A DNA stretch of 8,138 nucleotides. Source: an uncultured Deinococcales bacterium. Lineage in GTDB: Bacteria; Deinococcota; Deinococci; Deinococcales; Trueperaceae. The translations under genes were made by a program, and so were the position numbers. Shown in pieces: positions 8,126 through 8,138 of this stretch. The stretch lies in contig CALGZD010000067.1 of NCBI GenBank assembly GCA_937934635.1, positions 1-8,138 on the forward strand. Reading direction: 5' to 3'. The stretch's first letter is position 1. Each line of letters opens with the position of its first letter. Under the pieces are notes generated by a model, which ran no database searches, was not told the DNA's origin, and saw nothing but the letters and a program-made list of their open reading frames with translations.

Positions 8126-8138
8126 TTACGAAGCTCGC

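Larger units (their letters stand above)
7789..8138. other. Non-coding region upstream of the giant lipoprotein gene
   Basis: These 350 bp hold the ribosome binding site, the putative promoter, both copies of the 59-bp direct repeat and the hairpin at 7903-7928. Between the hairpin and copy 2 (7929-8066) the DNA is AT-rich with small elements only, such as the palindrome TTAAGCTTAA at 8045-8054 and two nearby GATTAA words. No coding frame with a plausible start and ribosome binding site was seen. Confidence 0.7.

Overview
The window is AT-rich bacterial DNA holding two complete genes that converge on a shared 221-bp gap, the tail of a third gene at the left edge, and about 350 bp of non-coding DNA with repeats at the right edge. 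The complete NAD-dependent DNA ligase shows a bacterial chromosome. The lipoprotein signal peptide and the general look of the proteins suggest a Gram-negative, possibly gammaproteobacterial host, but nothing here fixes the taxon.

Left part (1-2194, plus strand): the last 57 codons of a probable SAM-dependent methyltransferase, then, after 18 bp, a full-length ligA with all expected domains and catalytic residues. The close spacing and common direction suggest one transcript.

Middle and right (2416-7788, minus strand): one very large gene of 1790 codons fills two thirds of the window. It encodes a lipoprotein that joins two carbohydrate-active enzymes on one chain. The N-terminal half resembles Agd3-type (CE18-like) polysaccharide deacetylases. 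Three Cys-containing beta-rich modules of a carbohydrate-binding type follow, separated by Pro-rich linkers, and then a (Asp-Pro-Thr)n linker. The C-terminal half is a galactose oxidase-like copper radical oxidase (AA5-like Kelch propeller plus DUF1929 E-set domain) that keeps every copper and radical residue. By inference this is a cell-envelope-anchored enzyme that modifies an amino-sugar polysaccharide by deacetylation and oxidation. A Rho-independent terminator lies 30 bp beyond its stop codon.

Right edge (7789-8138): a plausible sigma70-type promoter for the large gene overlaps one copy of a 59-bp direct repeat. A second copy lies 235 bp further right, with a perfect 11-bp hairpin between them. 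No gene was seen here. The most interesting item is the deacetylase-CBM-oxidase fusion, whose two activities could in principle create amines and aldehydes on the same glycan.
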